DNA from: Bombyx mori
Lineage: Eukaryota > Arthropoda > Insecta > Lepidoptera > Bombycidae
Direction: 5' to 3'
DNA: 64,000 bases
NCBI RefSeq assembly: GCF_030269925.1
Contig: NC_085116.1
Location: forward strand, 17,484,001 to 17,548,000
Shown: one piece after another, positions 42,641 to 54,056 of the stretch
Numbering within the stretch: position 1 is the first letter of the stretch
Layout: each line of letters starts with the position of its first letter
Notes under the pieces: generated by a model
Told to the model about the DNA's origin: nothing
Database searches by the model: none
The model's input: the letters and a program-made list of their open reading frames with translations, nothing else
Position numbers and translations under genes: made by a program

Positions 42641-44534
42641 ACTGCTACTGCATATGAACAGCAATATCTTCTCCTCGATTGCCCTCCTTGTTTTTCCTGT
42701 GTGCGTCAAATTTAAGTGAAGTTAACGCGCCTGACTTAGTACCACTGTCCTGCCTATGTCTACCGGGAAACAATTGCGCGTTTTGACTTAAAGGGTAGTA
42801 CAGTATTATAAAAACTTTGTAACGTCCAATTATCAAGATGATTGGCGGCTTTCCCTTTTCTAATACTATCAACTCCTGTAAACATATAACCCCACGGACC
42901 GTAAATACGACTGTCATATTCAAGCGATAAAACAAACTAATAAAATTTCTGAGATTTGAGTAAGTTTTTATTAGTGGAATGCAAAAAAAATTTGCCAAAA
43001 AATGTCATTAATATTTATTTAGGCTACGATCACTAAGCGCTTAAAACAATAATCGTAAATGATGACATTATTATAATTGCTAAGCGCCACTAATGCACTT
43101 TGGAAAATAGTTATTTTATTTATAATGTAAACTATTATCGAAAATAACCGTAAATCCGTGTCTTATCTATTATAATTTTTTGTAAAACAGTCTACATATG
43201 TACATACATACGAGACCTATAAGCTCACGGTCGTTGGACGGCAACACTAATAGCTTGTAGATGTTTGACGCCCTGGTGTATTCGTGTGCAGTCCCGTAAG
43301 TGCATACTTCCGATATCCATAACGGTGTGCAGCATCTTGGCTTCGGCTCGTTGGGTGCGCAACGACCTTTAAAACATTTGATATGGTTGAAGTTCGTCAG
43401 GTAGACAGACGTGTTTCTGTGTCGTTTCCCGACCATACTGTGTTCAAGTGAACAGTATGTATAAGCTGTGGTTGACGTTCAAGCCCTAACTAACCCTAAT
43501 CTGATCTCGTACCCAATTGAGTCGACCAAAGCCCCAGATTGAGAACCTCTTTACTTTTTATTGAAATTCGATAAAATCAACTTTTATATGCTCTGTCTAA
43601 TTTGATGGCTACTCCACAGAAAAGTACTAAATATTGAAACGTAAACACTATTTAGTATCTGCAACACTCGGTCGTCCTCTTCCTGTTATCTTCACGTAAA
43701 CGACTTGTTTACACAAATTGGCTGCGGGATATATCCATCAAATCTCGTGCGTAATGTTTATTAACAAAATATGAAATGAAAAATTAAAGTAATAGTTTAG
43801 GATATTTAGTGGTTATCGAAAGTAAGGTGGTTTGCCAAATATCGGTTTAAATAAAGAGCTAATTGATAATACGGCTATCTGACGCAGGCCGGTGACGCGT
43901 TGGTCCAGATCTTACTAACTCTGTCCAGGCCTACTACTTTAAGTAGTTTGACGGCGCAAGTTCATTTACTGGACTAGGGTTGTTTCTTAAATTACATTTT
44001 GTACGTAAATTTTTGTACAACATCAAATACTTGGATTTTCAAATTGATGATTTAAAAAAAGAATGAAAGTGTAGTAGGAAGACCTTGTGCAAGTGTTATA
44101 CACCCCGCGGGCTAAACATAAACATATCATAGGACGACAAATATCGCACTTACATTACACTATGTATATAAACGTGGAGTATGTTCATGATTCCTCTCTG
44201 TTAATAGCCAAGTGTTGACACAGTTAATAATACCCGCTCTAGTCGTGTTCAACGTATCTAAGCCATTAATTAGTCTACCAGAAGAAGGCACAAGGTAATA
44301 AAGGCTATACAATTTCGTCTCGCTATAAACAATTAATATTCACTCTTCCCCGGTATATTGTCTGTTAATTAAAGCGCTTTCATCGCTAAATTGAGTTCAT
44401 TACAACAATGGAACCGTAATGAATGCGAGACAATAATATTTATTACGAGACGGCCGTCGATTGAAGCCAGCACAGTATGCTTTATTATTGTTCCTAATTT
44501 TATAATTCATCAAATTTTGTGATTAAAAAGATAA
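42641..44534. other. Unassigned DNA
   Basis: 42690-42800 is a faint SINE body relic. 43430-43457 contains an imperfect palindrome (CATACTG...CAGTATG). No gene supported. Confidence 0.35.
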
Positions 44535-44985
44535 AACTGAGATTCTTTTATTGTCCGTACAGGCAGACTAACATACGGTCTACCTGATAGTGAGTGGTTA
44601 CCATCGCCCATGGACTTCAGTAATGCCAGGGGCAGAGCCAAGCAGCTACCTACCTTTATGTACTCTTCACACGCTTCGTTTGAAGAAAGACATGTCATAG
44701 CGCTCGGGAATCATTGCAGAGGGGAGCTCTCTGGAAACGCACTGTGGATGACCGCAGTGGCACCAGGTAGTATAGGTGAACTCTACTCCAGTGGCGGGCA
44801 GTGCGACGGTAAAAATGAGATGATGGTATCATCTCAAACAATTCCTCAGAGCACTCCCCACTAAACATACGGTACAAAATACAGAGGGGATCAAAGTCCC
44901 TCCGCAAGACCCAGAGGTTCCAAACTATCCGTGAGAATTATCAACAATTCGAATGGCTCTCTTCTGAATGGAGTCAAATGGAAGA
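44535..44985 (-). mobile_element. LINE 3' end: RT C-terminus and tail
   Basis: On the minus strand it encodes the RT C-terminal segments (LYRMFSGECSEELFEMIPSS, YRRTARHW), interrupted by frameshifts, then the 3' tail ending TTGTCCGTACAGGCAG-type sequence. 5'-truncated; same family as 62830-63543. Confidence 0.75.
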
Positions 44986-45213
44986 CCACCCGTGCGAACT
45001 CACAAGACGTCCTAAGATCAGCAAATTATAATTTTCCGGATTTGATTTTAATTACATGATGTGATCCTTCACCGTGGAAGTCAATCTGAAATATTTGTTA
45101 AGTACGTATTTTATTGGGATAGTTTGATACCAGCCAGCGGGATTCGAACGCCGATGTCTCGCTTGATATAAATGCACCGGACGTCTTATCCTTAAAGCCA
45201 AAACGACTTCATA
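44986..45213 (-). repeat. SINE, head and central part
   Basis: Minus strand: box A region GGCTTTAAGGATAAGACGTC and box B CGTTCGAATCCCGC are present. The body is cut at GTGAGTTCGCACGGGT, where it joins the LINE fragment. The tail is missing. Confidence 0.75.
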
Positions 45214-47929
45214 TTATAAAATCAACATTTATCGATTGTATTGAGACACAACACTGCGAGAGGTTCTGAGACACCTCGATGACACTTTTCTGCAAGAATA
45301 CAATATTTTATGGTCTATGAAAGAACAGATTGACCATTCAAGTTGCATGTTTTTTGGTTTTAACTTTTTAACAATATCGAAAGCCTTCAGCCCTTCCCTG
45401 GCTTTTTTTTCCACGGGTGGAGGCGGCAAGGAAACCACGAACCGACATGAATTTATAAAGAGACAATTAAGGAAGAACATGGATATAAGACAGATATGGC
45501 ATTTCCATGTACATCACTTATTTAAGAAAATGCAACACTGATAATAAACACTGAACACAAAGCCGCGCGTTTCTCTTAGTAAATTAATGTTACAAAAAAT
45601 AACTTTGTTTAACATTTACTTTGAATGTTTCGACTGAGGTAAGAGAAGGAGATCACAGGTCCAACTAGCATCAGAGTCAATCACCCGTGCCATCTATGAG
45701 CCGTACATTGTCCGGTCCATTAATCATTCTAATGTTTTCGAATGGAACACACGTGACTGACTATATGCATGCACGAATCGATAAGTCATTTGCGGTACCG
45801 ATAACGGGATATCGATATTGTAATGAATAATCAAAAGAAACTTGTTAAGTAGAATCGAATGTGCATTCAGATTAAAGCTGAAGTCTTCATTACAATTAGG
45901 TTCGTATGTGTTGGAGAGACGGAGTGGTGTGTGCTCGCGTGGCGCACGAACTATTTTAATTAATTCTTTTCTAAGGCCTGCTCTGTGTTACGTACAGACG
46001 TTTTTATTAGTACAACACCCGTCTACATGAGAGATCTAAGTTTTAGTGGTTTTGCAATTCATCAAACTGATATAGTTAAATGGTTTGTAGTGCATAAGGT
46101 GGGACAGTGGTGCCGAACCGACCTGGCTCGGTTAAATTTGGACCGATGCTTCATAATCAAATCAAATATGGTGTTTTCGGGTCGCCCTATACAATGCAGG
46201 TGCATACGCGCGGTACAGTGCAGGTAATGTTGCATTCGGTGTCATACGACACTAGTTATTAGCTCAGCGGTGCGTGGACCGGTGCGGCTCCCACGAGCTG
46301 TGGAATCGAACCCGGCAGCAGTCACTGCGTTGTTCCGTGTTGTTCACGTTATGATCGCGTCACATTTATTATAACTATTTTTATCGTGCTAGATATACGA
46401 ATAGACAGATAGATGGGTTCGCGATAACGCTGTCACCTGTACTCGTGAAGACGATACAATATCGACCAACTTCCATTTAATAATTTCGTTTTTCTTCTTG
46501 CAACTACATAAATAATGTTAAACTACAACAGAATAACAATTATTTAGAAGTAATGTTTTATGTGGGAGTCTGTTTATCATCCAACCGTAGTACATACATA
46601 CAGTTAAGAATACATTCCCGGTGCAGAGAGGGAGGTAAATATTATACACGTCACTCTGTGAGGTCGTTACGCCGCCGGTAAATAAATGTATCTTTTTATA
46701 TCGAAGCTCGTGTCAGCGCTCACCTACGAAATAGGCGATGTGGTACTTCAATAATGAAATTATCAAAAAATGGACGATACTTAACGACTGGTTGTTTAGC
46801 AAACGGTTTACACTGCAGGATGTTATCCAGATAGGTGGAGCAACCAGTTGAAAGATCCTGCGAGATGCTGGCAACAAATGAGTGAGAGTATCGAATGACA
46901 GGGCTTATTGGCTCATGGCTCTGACTCTACCCCGAAACACGAAACGCGATTGAACTGAAATATATTTCAAATGAATATTATACGTAGTTAGCTAAAATAC
47001 CATCGGGTGCTAAGTGATTACTGGAACCTGTGCGTATCACAATGGGAATCTATCCGCTCATCTTGAAACACAAGGTCGCAGACTTGAGAACTTATATGAC
47101 GATTTACAATGTGGTGTCTGTTGCCTCTGGAAACAGCTTAACATCAAGGGTGGGGGGCGTGGTCAAAAGAAACAGCCCGGGGCAGATTTAAAGCGCGGAC
47201 TCGCAGACTTGTTGCATATATTCGATACTCCTCGTCGCCATCTAACATCTGCCTTTGTTTATAAATTTACGTTGGACTGAGAAATTTTAATTTTCTTTCG
47301 AATAAAAAAAACATGGCAGGATGTTTAGTTCAGTTTCCTAGAAATATGAATGTGGAATGAATCTTTTGAAAATAATATTTTTACTAATTTTACTATTGCA
47401 GTCCGTTGTAAAAATATGGGCCCCCGATTATGTCATAGTCAAGTCCACGTTAGTCTAGCGGTTCCAGCCTACCAGTAAGCAACATCTTTTAGTTCAGGAT
47501 TTGGCCTTCACTCTATACATAGGCCCGGGGTCATATATGATGCTATTAGAAACAATACCAATCTCCCCCTAAAAGGTTATGTATATAAGGTATCGCCTCT
47601 GCCGCCGACTCAACTATTCCAACTAGATCCCGTAGTTTATCTTATTAATGAGCGTGAAGCGTTATGCTACGTTAGGAAAAGCTGTCTTTTCAACATTGAG
47701 AAATAATTAATACCTTGTCTTTATAACCATGTAAATTTTTTCACGTCAATGAATAGAAGAACAATTAATTAGTATTTTTCTGTTTTCAATAATTACGTAA
47801 TCAAATGCTTTATCACAATGGATGTCAAATTCTAGTGTATAAACTTTTTATGGCAAAATGGGTGAACGCCAGGTGAACTTGCATCCAGTGAATCACATTA
47901 GACTGCTATTTCCAGCCTGAAATATTTTT
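45214..47929. other. Unassigned DNA
   Basis: A plus-strand frame of about 90 codons ends at 45541 and is not recognised. 47005-47040 has a faint SINE tail pattern. No RNA gene or exon supported. Confidence 0.35.
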
Positions 47930-48050
47930 TGTGTAATCACTAGCAGTAGAGCGTAATGCGAATTTGCACAGGCAGGTACCGCCGCCCCACGTATATCTGC
48001 AGCGAAACACTCGTGTGTTCAGACCAAGTGGCAGTACAACTATTATTACA
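47930..48050 (+). repeat. Decayed SINE body
   Basis: GTGTAATCACTAGCAG, GCACAGGCAGGTACCGCCGCCC and CAGCGAAACACTCGTG follow the SINE order with many changes. Confidence 0.4.
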
Positions 48051-48433
48051 ATACAGTAGAAACTCGAGACTAGTGTGTATTCACATTGTACTCCATTTTA
48101 CGCATCTATAACAAAAACAAAACTGGTGTCTAACGTCACCCTCACAAGACCCGGTGCTGCAGATATTAGCGCCTAGATAGGTAAAGTCATCCACTTTCTG
48201 TAGGTTGAACGCGCCAGTTAACGCCATTTGGTTCTCTCGATCTATGACCATTTTCTTGGTCTTAGACTTGTTTAAGTAATCTGGCAGCCGTATAATTCCA
48301 TATCGTAAGCACAGTATGTCTCTGAAGACACTTTCTAAACAATCTCTGTTATTTGCGAATAACCAGTTAAGCAGAGAGTTCTGTCTATTAGTGGTGCGAA
48401 CATTTAAACCTATGTTGGCTTGGGTGCGCAGTT

Positions 48434-48793
48434 CCTAGAACGACGCGCGCGAATTGTTTTAAACTTTCACGCCTGTCTACACATACAGCATTATTTAGCG
48501 GGCTCTTACCACGATTTTCACATTTAAATGAGCTCCCCATGTTTCTTTGTGTTACAAAGGTCATGACTACGAATAGACTGAAGACTGTGGGTAGAATTTT
48601 TGGAGCAAAAAAATTGGCATTTGATGACTCGTCCCGACAATGTACACTATACGCGGTATCGACAATTTCTTCCGAACACTTTGAGAACGCATTGTTTTTT
48701 AGCAATCGTGGTGAAAGCCCGTTAAATAACAGTGTGTATATAGCGCGTGAAATTAAGCTGAATTATTCTCTACCAGTTCTAGAAAATCGTTAT
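48434..48793. repeat. Imperfect long inverted repeat element
   Basis: The left arm (about 48434-48530) and right arm (about 48690-48793) are diverged reverse complements, most clearly TTTAGCGGGCTCTTACCACG against the complement of CGTGGTGAAAGCCCGTTAAA. The arms encode similar peptides in opposite directions (NRGKSPLNNAV / NRGESPLNNSV). The unique centre is about 160 bases. It may be a MITE or a head-to-head duplication. Confidence 0.55.
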
Positions 48794-48917
48794 AATATTA
48801 TTGTGGTGATTTCTAGTTAAGTTATTATTCAAGTCAATAATCAATGAAATACTAAAGCAGTGATTTTTCTGAGGCGTAAACAAAAAAAGTGTGTGTGTCC
48901 GCTCCGACGCACGACTG

Positions 48918-49656
48918 GAGTTTACTGGATATAAAAAATTAAACGAAACAATACGAGAAATAGTTCTATATTACGACAACACGATACACTACAGATTATT
49001 AACAAATTAACGAGACACAAAACAAACGACTAACAAATATATGAAAATACAATAATGAGAGAAACGCGCGATCAGTACGAGGCTTTGTGGCGGACTGCCG
49101 GCGCAGCAGCCCGGCGTCACCTGCGATAACGCGGCCGCGCGTTGGCTCCTGATTGGCGCGCGCACGCATCACGCAATCAGGAGCCAATCAGGCGCATAAC
49201 GCATTTCGTGTGACATGCTAGTACGATTTTGGTCCCCATAATTTTCATACCCCGGGCCTATATATGTAAATCGATTCTTAAGGAGTAAACTCCAAAAATT
49301 AAACGAAACAATACGAGAAATAGTTCTATATTACGACAACACGATACACTACAGATTATTAACAAATTAACGAGACACAAAACAAACGACTAACAAATAT
49401 ATGAAAATACAATAATGAGAGAAACGCGCGATCAGTACGAGGCTTTGTGGCGGACTGCCGGCGCAGCAGCCCGGCGTCACCTGCGATAACGCGGCCGCGC
49501 GTTGGCTCCTGATTGGCGCGCGCACGCATCACGCAATCAGGAGCCAATCAGGCGCATAACGCATTTCGTGTGACATGCTAGTACGATTTTGGTCCCCATA
49601 ATTTTCATACCCCGGGCCTATATATGTAAATCGATTCTAAAGGAGTAAACTCCAAA
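48918..49656. repeat. 360-bp tandem duplication, CpG-rich core
   Basis: Two copies offset by exactly 360 bases (for example 48936-49295 and 49296-49655) appear identical except one base (49279 T, 49639 A). The whole is bounded by GGAGTTTACT (48918) and its complement AGTAAACTCC (ending about 49653). Each copy holds a perfect 14-bp inverted repeat TTGGCTCCTGATTG / CAATCAGGAGCCAA (49142-49155 with 49174-49187) that includes CCAAT-type motifs. Confidence 0.9.
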
Positions 49657-50395
49657 AAAAAGATTGCGACAGTTGGTTTCTCTGTTGAACATTTCTAAAA
49701 TATCAGGCTATGTGACAATGGTAACACGGGATGGGCCGGAGCGAACACTTTATTCTTAATTTTAGCTTCATGAATTAAACTTTCAATGAGTTTATAGGCC
49801 CTAAAGTTAGAGTTTTAATTCTCGTTAAGATAATCTCTGAAAAATTCTCTCAGGTAGCGATATAGTAACTGTATAAAGTTCTACTAATATTATACACCAT
49901 GAGAACATTATTAAATACGCCTCGTCGTTATTATGAGAAATGAAAATATATTACAAAATCTTCCTGTTATATATTGATCGCTCTAATTTTGCCATGAGCT
50001 CCGGACTGCCCTTGTGTTCTTTTTACTACGTGCGATACGATGTCAAACCTTTTCTCTTATTATTTGTTTTAATCGTGTCAAAGATTACTTGTATCTTCTG
50101 GCAGTTCTTCTGGCGTGCGACACACGGACAACATCACGTGAATGCCGCTGACAAATAGAATTTAAATTCCGATTTAATTTTAAATAATATTGTATAATCT
50201 AAAAACAAATAATTATAAAAATCGAAATAATATTTTTTCAAGATAAGACCTATTAGTTTGTAAAAGGATCATAAATAAATAAGCTTTCGTTCAGCAACGC
50301 GTATGGAATATATGTAGCTGTCGTGTTTTTAAAATTGTCAATTCCATTATTTAGCTGTTCAATATTTAACTTTTATTTTCTCTAACTTCATAAGT
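49657..50395. other. Unassigned AT-rich DNA
   Basis: Nothing supported. Confidence 0.4.
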
Positions 50396-50787
50396 GCGGG
50401 GTTCAAGTCCCAACGGTATTAAGGTAACGATCCAAACAGCACACGTGGCTGCTACATGGCTAAAACAAGGAGAATGGCGCTCCATACCCTTGCGGGCTCA
50501 CAATTAATACATAGCTAGTCACATAGTCGCAGAGTACTACTGGTGATAGGACGTCTTGTGAGTCCGCACGGGTAGGTACCACTAGCTTTTTCTACCGTAA
50601 AGCAATAATGGGTTTCGGTTTAAAGGGTGAGGCAGACGTTGTACTGTAGAAACCGAGACCTTACAATTCATGTCTCGAGGTGCATGGCGGCATTTACGTT
50701 GTAGGTGTATAAACACAACAAAAGGTCATAGGGCCTCCGGTAAGCAGTTAACACCAGGCTCGGAGATGGTTATCTAAGCAAAAAAAA
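50396..50787 (+). repeat. Diverged SINE
   Basis: GGGGTTCAAGTCCC near 50398 resembles a box B. The body from 50538 (ACTGGTGATAGGACGTC) to the A-rich end near 50787 is clear. A small insertion near 50705-50730 interrupts the tail. Confidence 0.6.
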
Positions 50788-52804
50788 GCTTTTCAATTTG
50801 AACAGATATGACGGAGTAAATTGTAAGCGAAACGACAAATCGCAAGTTATAAATCAGAATCCGCACAACCACACGTCTGGCCACTGAATATTTCATCTCA
50901 ACTATAAGTGGCTTGGCGCTAAATTATGTACAGAGGTGAAAAGATTTATCTCGACGACCTATTGTACTTCTACTGACTTATAACAAAGGGCTTAGGCCCT
51001 TCGCTTGTTTATTCCTTATTATATTGTTATGAATAATATATTTTATAGATGGTTGGTTGGTTTACGCTAATATAATGAGTTATACGGCTCGAGCGTATGC
51101 TGATTGATGATCACAAGTGGCAACAAGTAGGTATTTCGTCCATAGACATATTGCAAGGGATAAAGCCATGCCAGTTGTACACTGTTCGAGTCATGATTCA
51201 AACCGGCCATGGCGAAGCATTAGTAGAAGAACTCAAAGATTAAAAAAAATTATATTTAAAATTAAGTAGTACTGACAACGAAAAACTACATATTAATTAA
51301 AAGGTTATTGATGCAAGAGGTCTCAAATTAAAGCCCATCCTTGACATGTTAGCTCAGTTATTCTAAAATTCATAATAACTAGATATCGAATACTCAAGAT
51401 GAACAATATTACAAATTCTAATATCTAATGCTTTTGGCATGGCCGGGCAGCCCTCGGTCATAGTCGGCTCAAGCCCTTCGACGATAGTTCGGCTAATGAA
51501 ATTGGCCACTTTGTCACACAATGCGATCAATTAAAAAGGCAAAATTCAACGAACCATAAAAACACAGCTAACTTCCGTAATCAATAAAGTATTTAATTAA
51601 TAGTATGGACCTTCGCAGGGCTTTGAATAACGCATACCACCACATTAGCATCGCATCACGTGTGTGGGACAAAGCATATCGTTCTGAGACTTGCATACGT
51701 GATTCCTATTTAGGGTTTGGTTCTCTATATTTTTATAATTAGTTTATTATTGAAATGGAAATGTTATAGTAATTCTCAGTGATGCGAATGAACGTCAAAA
51801 ATATCTCATACGGCTTCATTTCACTTTTATTATTTCCGATGTTTTGAATTAATTAAATTAATTTGAAACTGAACTATCTCTATGACTCCGCACGGAAAAC
51901 TGAACTGGTTTGATTAATTAAGATTAAATTACGGTTGAACCTTAGAGCATGTGCCAACAAGCAGATGTTAGCGGAGAATTACTACAAGAAAATTTATTCA
52001 GAATAAACTACATATTTCATTATTTTGTAATGTTATAAACATATTTAGAGATAATCACGGGAGAAAGGACATCAGTTTAGTGTCTGTCTTAATACTCGTA
52101 TAAGCGAGCTTGCGGCCGGCCAGCGCAGCGTTCTTCATACCCCGTGGGTCATGGACATCGGCAATGGACACACATCCGTAAATTCAAACCGCGAACTACC
52201 GCTGCGACATTGAAGTTTATTTTCATTAACGGAAGAAATATACGGGGGCACATGTTCTTTTTAATGATTTATTAAAATTATTTTAACTCTTCGATGTAAA
52301 CGACACAGTCTCGATAGCGCGGCCCTAGTTACACGCATGGTACACATTATGCAAACTATATATTATGTATTTACTATGCAAGAACACTCGCACACACACA
52401 CACACGCCTCCCGGTCGCATGTATTCATGATGCGCTCCTCATGAGGAATTACAAAAACTAGTATCTCCCTTTAATGGTAATGCAAGAAATAGATATGTAA
52501 ATGAGTTTGCAATCAATCTTTATTCAGTGCATTATATTTGTTAGATCTGATACCAATGAATGTTTCAAAAGAATAGTCTGTACATGAGTCAGGGCGTATG
52601 ACGCGCATCCGGTCCAGGTCCACGCTGGCTACCTTCACTGTTTAGCTGATGTACATAAGTGGTTTTATTACTGTGATCCTTATGTTAACCATCCAACTAA
52701 TTTCATTGGATTTTCCGGTACAAGAGCTACCCAAATCCAGATGATGTTCATGCGGTTGGATAGTTGGTTATGTATTAAACGCCGTTAAGAACGGTCATTA
52801 GATT
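50788..52804. other. Unassigned AT-rich DNA
   Basis: It contains a (CA)n run at about 52388-52404. No gene supported; the LINE relic may begin near 52660. Confidence 0.35.
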
Positions 52805-54056
52805 GATGTAGTGTATACTGATTTATATACATATTATACTAAAATTTTTGACCGAATAGATTTCGACATTTTGAATGGGGAATGGGGGGATTTGCTGCGA
52901 CGGCTTGAGCCTTACGTGAGAAATCGCAGTCAGGCTAATAATACATTTAAAAGTTTTTGTTCTTCATTCGCACCTGTCCCCTCAGGAGTTCCGCAGGGCT
53001 CTCATCTCGGTCCTATGCTATTTAATATAAGTACATGTACTCAATGACGTTTCGCATGTTTTCAAGAAATCTAAAATGATTTTGTACGCCGATGATAAAT
53101 CTGTTTAGAACGTTTTAAAGTCCTTTGATGATTGCTTAGAGCTGCAGGATCACTTGAACAATTTATTTAATTACTGTAAAAATACCTTCCACGTTATTAA
53201 TACTAACAAGTGTAATACTTAATATAACTTTCTCGCGTGAAAGATCTAATATTTTCTATGACTACTGTTAATGGGTCAACTTTGGAATTGAGTTTAGTTG
53301 TTCATGATTTGAGTATTCATTTGGAAGGATATTAATGAAATCGTAAATAAAGCCTATCGAATGCTAGGTTTCATAGTTAGAGTTATTAAGGACTCTAAAA
53401 GGTCGTCTACTCTTATTCTCTTGTACAGTTTTGTACGGTGTATATCGGAGTATGGCTCAGTCGCTTGGAATACCCAATATCATATTTATATCGAGCGATT
53501 GGAAAGAGTCAAAAAAAGTTTTTTATATGTACATCTTCTATACTGCTGTCGTCGCTTCGACTCAACAGAACCGATAGCATTTATCTCTCTAGCCGATCTT
53601 AGGCTATTGAGGAATCAAATGCTTTGATATAATTAAGAAAATAATAAATAATGATATTGTCATTAAAATATGCTTCCAACACCTACATATTTGTCCGTAG
53701 ATCACGTTTATGTAGGGTACATCAGACTAAGTTCTCCAATGTTGACATTCTTGTTTACCACTTGGAGCATATAGATACATAAATGCAATTTTGGAATATT
53801 TTTAAGGTGAGTTAGGTCCGACGTGTAATATCAAGTATTAAAATATATGCTCATGAAATAAAGATGGATGTGTATTTCTAAGTATTGTTGTTGTGTTTGG
53901 TTACTTTTTTGTAAACGTAATCTATTAATGTATGTTTCTTCTCTGTTCACTTTTTACCTAAGTGTAATCTTAATAGTGTTTTTTTTTGTTTATCTATTTT
54001 TAATATACTTTATAGATGCTTTGTACTGTTGATTTGCCAAATAAATAAACAAATTT
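52805..54056 (+). mobile_element. Second degenerate copy of LINE A
   Basis: RT pieces are seen at 52811-53047 (VPSGVPQGSHLGPMLFN) and 53361-53627 (RMLGFIVRVIKDSK just before and around, YGSVAWNTQYHIYIERLERV). Between them, VLYADDKSV-like sequence (near 53079-53105) is broken by stops. The 3' UTR ends CAAATAAATAAACAAA. Protein fragments match the copy at 2930-6482. Confidence 0.7.

Noticed and set aside
45260..45541. About 90-codon plus-strand frame followed by AATAAA
   Set aside because: Not recognised, Gly-Gly-Gly-Gly linker-like stretch only; no splice or homology support.
47445..47520. tRNA-like GTCTAGCGGTT...AGTTCAGGAT segment
   Set aside because: Box B is poor and no acceptor stem pairs; too weak to call a tRNA or SINE.
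48999..49547. Two identical 62-codon minus-strand frames
   Set aside because: They are identical because the 360-bp unit is duplicated; no motif and heavy CpG content argue against coding.
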